Positions 5,441 to 5,710 of a DNA stretch of 5,710 nt are shown here, in pieces. Below the pieces are notes generated by a model. The model had not been told where the DNA came from and did no database searches. It saw only the letters and a program-made list of their open reading frames with translations. Position 1 is the stretch's first letter. Each line of letters begins with the position of its first letter. Source of the DNA: Chloroflexota bacterium (GTDB lineage: Bacteria > Chloroflexota > Anaerolineae > Aggregatilineales > UBA2796); assembly GCA_017743585.1 (NCBI GenBank), contig JAGHYP010000181.1, positions 1 to 5,710 of the forward strand, in the 5' to 3' direction. A program made the translations under genes and the position numbers.

Positions 5441-5710
5441 TTACCGCAAGCTGCCGCTGAGCAGGTAATCAATCACCATCTGATTGATGATGGTCTCAAC
5501 AGGCGCGCGATCATCTGTGAACAGGACATCAGAAGGCACTGAAGGGCGCGCGCCTTCAACCGCTGCTGCCAAAGCGCGGCGCAGCGCCAGAGGCGACTCA
5601 GCGGGCAGGCGGTCGCGATGTGCCGCTAAGGTCGTGATGCTGGTCGGCTGCGCGCTGCCGACCAAGATTGTGTTGAACGAATCTGGCACGTCGAGCGTGT
5701 GAACTGACGG
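5441..5710 (-). CDS. C-terminal end of a spermidine synthase-like protein (partial)
   Basis: The frame is open to the right edge; 89 residues up to a TAA stop are present. PSVHTLDVPDSFNTILVGSA (1-20) and VLFTDDRAPVETIINQ (about 62-77) match the end of the Rossmann-fold methyltransferase-like domain of spermidine synthase relatives, where a T-D-D-x-A-P-V-E motif is common. In many bacteria, Chloroflexota included, such domains are fused to membrane segments (fused MFS/spermidine synthase type). Whether this one makes polyamine or is membrane-bound depends on the missing part. A GTG at 5689 is internal and not a start. asnS follows after 94 nt, so co-transcription is possible but a new promoter seems likelier. 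Confidence 0.75.
   Translation of the reverse strand, partial: PSVHTLDVPDSFNTILVGSAQPTSITTLAAHRDRLPAESPLALRRALAAAVEGARPSVPSDVLFTDDRAPVETIINQMVIDYLLSGSLR

Overview
The window looks like bacterial chromosome, and Chloroflexota is the best guess. That guess is inference from recalled family character: a two-part GNAT protein of a kind I associate with that phylum, a GH1 glycosidase with the 'WSRIEP' style N-terminal region, an asparaginyl-tRNA synthetase of the Thermus/archaeal-like type, and the tail of a spermidine-synthase-like protein. No rRNA, tRNA, transposase, integrase or CRISPR array is visible. The DNA is GC-rich and full of GCGC words.

Layout. From the left edge to 1306 on the + strand lies a 5'-truncated metallo-beta-lactamase/rhodanese fusion of the persulfide dioxygenase (CstB-like) kind, probably for sulfane-sulfur oxidation. 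It is followed at 1289-1325 by a 19-bp tandem duplication that carries the gene's stop codon and a Shine-Dalgarno/GTG pair. Behind it, up to 1545, are two short coding-like + strand frames that may be one small gene broken by a frameshift. This gene, if real, runs tail to tail into the glycosidase gene, and the two share the palindromic CTAG as stop codons.

From 5346 back to 1542 the - strand holds a tight four-gene run: asparaginyl-tRNA synthetase (asnS), a small GlsB/YeaQ-type three-helix membrane protein, a GNAT acetyltransferase, and a GH1 beta-glycosidase. The gaps are 19 nt, 16 nt and a 4-nt ATGA overlap, so they are very probably one transcription unit. Upstream of asnS is a 94-nt gap with a TAGAAT -10-like box, a perfect 19-bp inverted repeat directly upstream of that box, and a tiny 7-residue leader frame whose stop overlaps the GTG start of asnS.

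The right edge (5441-5710, - strand) is the C-terminal end of a spermidine-synthase-like protein.

How the genes work together: the - strand run mixes a housekeeping translation gene with a membrane stress-type protein, an acetyltransferase and a sugar hydrolase, with no obvious single pathway. I see no established defence or mobile system here. The least-explained parts are the 1289-1545 region and the inverted repeat upstream of asnS.
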